Shown: piece after piece, positions 59,135-64,000 of the stretch | How positions within the stretch are numbered: position 1 is the stretch's first letter | Layout: each line of letters begins with the position of its first letter | DNA from: Voacanga thouarsii | Lineage: Eukaryota > Streptophyta > Magnoliopsida > Gentianales > Apocynaceae | Length of the DNA stretch: 64,000 bases | Direction of reading: 5' to 3' | Assembly (NCBI GenBank): GCA_026120185.1 | Contig: JANUWF010001942.1 | Location: 2,666,001-2,730,000, forward strand | Position numbers and translations under genes: made by a program | Notes under the pieces: model-generated | Seen by the model: the letters and a program-made list of their open reading frames with translations, nothing else | What the model was told of the DNA's origin: nothing | The model's database searches: none

Positions 59135-59935
59135 CCCCTTCCTGAAATCACTAAAAAACAAATGCACCAAAAGGTTTCTTAACACTGCCTGGTTTTTTAT
59201 AGGAATGGTATCACATCATCTGGATCATATGAACATGAAATTGAAGATTAAGTCATATTTTTACTGTGGAAATACCTCTTTTTTTGTCAATGTTTTTCCC
59301 CTAAAAGCACCGTAACATTTAAATTATTTGCAAATAATAGGTATATTGAGAGAATTGCAGCTGTCTCCACTGGAGGTGAAAATGTTGCTCTTAGCAGCCA
59401 AGAAGTGGTGGAATGGATGCACAAAATTCAAGAATGGGATCCAAAGTATTTTACGCTTTTCCACATCCCTGTGAAGTATCGCATGTTTGTGTCTAAATTC
59501 TTAAGACGTGTAATAATTGCTCGGATGGCGGAGTCTCCTGATTTGGCCCGTGCATACCATCATAAGCTTCGAGAGGCATATGAAACAGAAGAGAAATTGA
59601 GAGATCCAGAAGTTCTCAGACGCAGTGAGGAACATCTGGCAAGGCTCCTTGATGAAGTGGAAATGCAGCTCGGCAAAACTTCTCATCTTGTTGGAGTAGA
59701 GTTTACTTTGGCAGATGTGATGCTTGTTCCCATACTGGCTCGATTGGAGCTTTTGAATTTGGAAGAGACTTACACTGATAATCGTCCAAATATAGTCGAG
59801 TATTGGAATATGGTGAAGAAGAGGGCTAGCTATAAAAAGGTTATTGGAAGGTACTTTGGCGGGTGGAGGCGGCAAAAAACACTAATGAAAACGCGGTGCT
59901 TACTAAATATCAGAAGCCTGCTGCGCAGATATTAA
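58761..59935 (+). CDS. TCHQD: TCHQD-class glutathione S-transferase (two coding exons)
   Basis: Exon 1 58761-58969 (ends ATCAA|GTATG), intron 58970-59340 (acceptor AATAATAG), exon 2 59341-59935, stop TAA; 267 residues, the family's usual length. Exon 1: MQLYHHPYSLDSQKVRLALE, the thioredoxin-like N-terminal domain with the glutathione-site PYS.DSQ.VR motif, MNPSAKLPVFQNG (cis-Pro loop) and DTIEIIKYIERI. Exon 2: all-helical C-terminal domain, EVVEWMHKIQEWDPKYFTL, RMAESPDLARAYHHKLREAY, FTLADVMLVPILARL (conserved Asp cap), ending in the class-specific basic tail (SYKKVIGRYFGGWRRQK...RSLLRRY). The class is named after tetrachlorohydroquinone dehalogenase similarity; cytosolic or membrane-associated thiol transferase, in vivo substrate uncertain. 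The start is the first ATG of the conserved MQLYHHPYS. Tail to tail with ASHH2. Confidence 0.93.
59092..59132. repeat. (TA)n microsatellite in GST intron
   Basis: About 20 TA units within the single coding-region intron. Confidence 0.9.
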
Positions 59936-60084
59936 TGAAGAAAACTAGCCTATAAATTGTATAGGTTGTGTCTGGTTTTTGGTTTGCTTGTCGGGTAGCA
60001 ACTGTTATGCCGGTTGCTGGATGCACATATTGCATCTGTGGTTTTTTGTTTTTTCCCCTTTTCGGCTAATGCTGAGTATGGATG

Positions 60085-60146
<62 letters not shown>

Positions 60147-61375
60147 CTAAAATTTTTGAATTCTTGTATAAGGATAAATTTGCTTTGACAAGACGTACAC
60201 ATAGAGGATTGTGGTGTATTATCTGAAGAAAATAGACTCAAATTGAATTCCATTGGCGGTATGCATTTCTCTTCTAAAAATGCGAGGCCAGCGCAGCCTT
60301 TACCTCCGGCCTGATCAAATGAATCCAGTTGCTAAAATAATACTCAAAATATGATCTTGGTTCTAGTGCCGCGTCTGCACTTTCATATGACATGCTATAG
60401 GGCGCAGATTCTTCTGTCCGCAAGCAAAGGCAGATGGTGCTTGACAGGTAAAAGAATGCTTACAAGGTATCGTATTACTCGGAGAAGGGGGAAGAAAAAG
60501 GAAAAAAAAAAAAAAGACACACGAAGCAAGCCCTAGGTCTGTTGGTAATTCCTCTAATAAATCACATTACTTGCATAAACTTACATTCATCATTCATCCA
60601 ATCCACGTCTGTCTATCAAGATTCGGTTCCAAAATTCAAGAAACACAAGCATGGCTCATGGTACTGATATATAAGATACTAGAATCCAACAAAGTTTATA
60701 ATCAATACCTTCTAATGTAACTTCGAACTATAACAAAGTTAACAGCAGCAGAATAACCTTCACAATCAGATCGTGCCTTCAATAATTAGTGGTCATATTT
60801 ATTTATAGATGATGGCGCGTATGATACGTTTGTCAGCCCAGTCATTGATATAAAGATCCAAGATTAACTCCAGCGCGAATCAGTCACAGAAAAAAATGGT
60901 GCATAACAATAACAACGAGGCATTTCAAGCATCTAAGCAAAGGAAAGGTGAATATAGATGAATATATCCAGTCAAGGATTCAATTCATTTAAAGAAAATT
61001 AAAAAACAAAATACAAATCTTACCACCTGTGTCACATAACAGACCTTTACTTCTTAACCATCCCCACAGAGAGGGAGAGACAGGAATCCAGTTTGGTCCT
61101 GCAGTGATAGAAACAATTTATTGAAAAATCTTGCATTTCAATTAATCGTTAGAACAAGATCAAACAATGTCTACCTCTTTGAGGCATTAAATTTTAATAT
61201 CCAAGCACGCATATCATTCAATTGGACTAATCCTAGACCTAAGCTTTAATGTTAAAACTGAAAATATCAAGAATCCCTTTCCATTTCAAGTAAAACTAGC
61301 AACAAAGAATTGTGAATACACTGGGAGAAGCACTCAAGAAAATTCCAACTACTCCTCCAAAATATGCCTATAAAC
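59936..61375. other. 3' UTRs and intergenic space between GST and ASHH2
   Basis: 59936 to about 60250 is the probable GST 3' UTR, with a (CT)n(AT)n compound microsatellite at about 60089-60147. About 60850-61375 is the probable 3' UTR of the minus-strand ASHH2 gene. No other gene seen; the ORF at 60351-60536 has no family features and ends in a poly-A/G run. Confidence 0.55.
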
Positions 61376-63553
61376 CTAATTCCAGTTCTGCTGCACAGGA
61401 TGCTGATGAAAAGTATAACCATTATGCACACCGGGGCTAATGTCCTGTGAATTATATGGATTCTTGAACTCATTTAGACCACCTCCAAAACCAGGTGGAC
61501 ACATTCCATTTCTTGGATTGGTCCCTGACAATCCCCAACCATTTCTCATCCTAACCCAAGGGGGAGCTAACTTTGCATTGTTCCATTTTTGTTGCCTGAA
61601 GTATTTCCGTCCCAAATTATTATGACCCCTTGCTCGTTGAAAATCAAATTGATTGATAGCACCTGTAGTCTCTGATTCTGGCACAGCCACTGCTGATGTG
61701 GTTGGAGGGTTTTGAATTGAATCATGAGCTGTATGATTATGAAAATCTTGTTCAGCTTTTTGTGCAACTTGACTTGAGGTACATTTACTCTGGTCCCGGG
61801 GATACTGAGGCAATGGAGGAAAAGGTTGAAATGGCATGCCAGGAGCAACAATCCAACTATCAGACGTTTCAGATTGTTGCTTGCCAAACTGCTGAACAAT
61901 TGAAATAGGGACTCCATATGCAACAGATAAGCGTGAAATGAATCTTTGTTGTGAATGCCCTGTTGCCACCTGAGATGGACACCTTTGGTGACTGGATCTT
62001 TTTTTGTGTTGATCAATAGCACTTGAAGAAGTATCGGATGAAGGCATGTGACCATTGTGAGGAGACGAAAAACCAGGAGGAAGATCCTCATCCATGTTAT
62101 TTGCTTCATCACCTGCCATTTCAGCTTCAGCAACCAGGTCTGGTTTTCCCTTGTATGGCTGATCCCATCTACTCTTACGTTTGCGTGTATTACGAGATGG
62201 GGACGAACCTTCCAGCTTACCAGCATCAATTCTACTGGATGCAGACACAGATTTTGTGCTCGAGTCTAGATTTTCGGGATTTTTTGCAATCTGATCACTC
62301 AAGTTATTATGCAGTGCTGGAAATTTATCATGGCTTGGGCCCCGGTGAAATTCCATCCTGCAATCATCCCTGTCCAGGCTGCCATATTTTCTGAAGCATC
62401 GAGGGATCCATCTATCTCGGAAGTTTCGGGCAATTTGATGGACCTGATGCAATAAAAGAATCGAAGCCTTCAGCTCATGCTACACATTCATTGGAGAAAT
62501 AATTATCAAGTACAATCCAAAGGATATCAGCAATTGGTTGGATCAGCAATGGTAAAAAGGATTTTTCAATATATACAAAACACACAAGAATTTGTGATGG
62601 TGGTGTAGTGTAAGATTCATATGCTGCATTCAGACAGTGTCTCGAGTTTCAAGCCTTGATATAGTGAGTTTCAAGATAGGTTTGGAAAGAAATTTAGATG
62701 TCCTAAGATCAATGGCGTTGCGTGATGCTTTCTTTGGTCAAGTCGACATTAATGCCCTTACTGTAGGGCCAAAAAATTACAGAAGTACCTCCCTCACCAT
62801 AAGAATTTCCAAAATATGCCTATCGCCCAGTTCAACTCCAGCAATCAAACTAAGGTTACCTAACTAGAAAGGAATGTAGTACTGAAAAGAGGGAAGAACA
62901 GACTTAAGGAAGAAAGCCTTTCTGAGGATCTCTAAATGCTCAATCCCTCAGGTAGCTAGGCAGATCCCAAGGAATGTCCTATAAAAGATAGCAGGCTCCA
63001 AAGACTATAGCATAGAAAACTCTATATGCAGCCGTATTCTCAGAAATCCTCGTCCATGAAGCAATAGTTTCTAAAATCCTAGGAAGCAGTTGTTCAATAT
63101 CCTTTAATAAAACACTTGGAAAAAAGTTTTCTATCTTCTTATGAAGAAACTAAATAAACTCAGTTATCACTTAGGTTTTCAGCCTGCAATAGATTACAAA
63201 CACATCACTCGGTGTTCAAACAAAGTGGAAAACTAAAATAATCTCCTGGGGCAGTTGTTCAATGTCCTATACTAGTACCTGGATAAAAGTAATGTAAACT
63301 AAGCAGAACTTACCCAGAAAAGAAAAAAGACTAATTAAGCAGAGAGTTGGCAATTAATAGCTTTTAAGCCAGAAATAGATAGTAATCACGTCTTTGTCTT
63401 CAATGAATGGGCAAATTGATTATTCACAGCATGAATCAGACTTTACAAGCCAATATACGACAAACTAGTAGAAGAAAATGCCAGCATAGAATGTTTTTAG
63501 CAAATACCTGTTTGTCTTGGTGCTCTGTCAATGTCAAAATTGAGTCCTTAAAG
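61376..63553 (-). CDS. ASHH2: ASHH2/SDG8-type histone-lysine N-methyltransferase, C-terminal exons
   Basis: Last exon 62443-61376 and a small upstream exon 63553-63508 (46 nt), joined across a 1,064-bp intron (donor ACAG|GTATTT, acceptor TTGCATCAG|GTCC). Spliced reading LTEHQDKQ|VHQIARNFRDRWIPR, then DRDDCRMEFHRG, TRKRKSRWDQP, DEDLPPGFSSP, YGVPISIVQQFG, WIVAPGMPFQPFPPLPQYPR, ending VQQNWN and a stop at 61376-61378. RKRKSRWDQP, PPGFSSP and the APGMPF block are hallmarks of the ASHH2/EFS/SDG8 C-terminus. The CW, AWS and SET domains lie in 5' exons beyond the window. The family methylates H3K36 in the nucleus and controls flowering and transcription elongation. The last exon is open and intact; the in-frame ATG at 62452 is intronic. 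Confidence 0.85.
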
Positions 63554-64000
63554 CTGCACAGTGGACAAAAAAACTGCTTCTGAGGAATGTGTTGGATCAA
63601 GTTCATCGCAAGAAACAAATATGTATCATAAAACAGCAAACTGCTCCTAGTATTAAAACAATTGCATTGCTCACTAGAGGGGCCAAAAAGAAAGCAAAGA
63701 AGTCACAATGAGAAGAAGGATATGCTATTATATTAACATATGAAGAACAAATATAGACCCAGTAAACATGATTCTACAACAGAAGAGTCTTGTATCTAAG
63801 CAAAATGTCGAGCTCTAATTACCAACTACTATCATTACATATGGAGGCCTCTCTCAAGAACAAGAAAAAATGATTGCTTCCCGGGCATAGAATATCTTTG
63901 CTTTGGTTCAAACCTTCAAAACACCAAGACAAGAGGGCCCAATACTTCCAGGATGTACCAAACGGATTTTATGAAATAATACAAACAACAGGGAGTACTC
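63554..64000 (-). other. Probable upstream intron sequence of ASHH2
   Basis: AT-rich with no exon I can support. A minus-strand frame at 63639-63556 (MLFYDTYLFLAMNLIQHIPQ...) reaches the acceptor of the small exon and could alternatively extend it. Confidence 0.4.

Noticed and set aside
60005..60253. ORFs across the (CT)n(AT)n tract downstream of GST
   Set aside because: Both strands are open only because of the dinucleotide repeat; the position fits a 3' UTR.
61567..62229. 220-codon minus-strand ORF within the ASHH2 last exon
   Set aside because: Out-of-frame shadow of the conserved ASHH2 reading 62443-61376.

Overview
This window looks like nuclear DNA of a flowering plant, probably a eudicot. 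The supports are a two-exon TCHQD-class glutathione S-transferase gene next to the 3' end of an ASHH2/SDG8-type histone methyltransferase gene, typical plant LTR retrotransposons, plant-mobile-domain and Mutator-like sequences, and a piece of chloroplast DNA carrying psbT/psbN. About 80% of the window is transposable-element sequence. Only the last ~8 kb looks like active gene space.

Layout. 1-1180: decayed OTU-like gene on the minus strand whose 5' part is tandemly duplicated. 1889-45868: one minus-strand Copia (SIRE-like) element, C, that served as a target for later insertions. Inside it lies plus-strand Copia element B (4049-38320). Inside B are a solo LTR (8865-10547, TSD ATATG) and plus-strand SIRE-like Copia element D (10627-33797, TSD TGAAC). 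Inside D is a plus-strand Ty3/Gypsy Tat/Athila-like element, F (13186-26179), with no pol. Inside F is a ~4.2 kb solo-LTR-like insertion, G (20212-24429). C also carries a second solo LTR (39213-40729, TSD TTTGG). The nest is five levels deep (C>B>D>F>G), and host reading frames resume across most junctions.

46.8-51.4 kb: a Mutator-like transposase remnant lacking its catalytic core, followed by a plant mobile domain (PMD) gene. The PMD gene is interrupted by ~400 bp of plastid DNA (psbT intact, psbN 3' part). 51.7-52.7 kb: three AT-rich tandem copies and a perfect 14-bp-stem hairpin. 53043-55395: a hAT-type non-autonomous element with a perfect 8-bp TSD (GCTCCAAA).

55.8-63.6 kb: genes. The TCHQD GST (CDS 58761-59935, two coding exons, probable long 5'-UTR intron) and the C-terminal exons of ASHH2/SDG8 (minus strand, 61376-63553) are tail to tail. 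The same two genes carry adjacent locus numbers in Arabidopsis (At1g77290/At1g77300), which supports both identifications. Almost all element ORFs have stops or frameshifts, so none of the retroelements looks autonomous today. All boundaries were read by eye; no alignment or database search was run.
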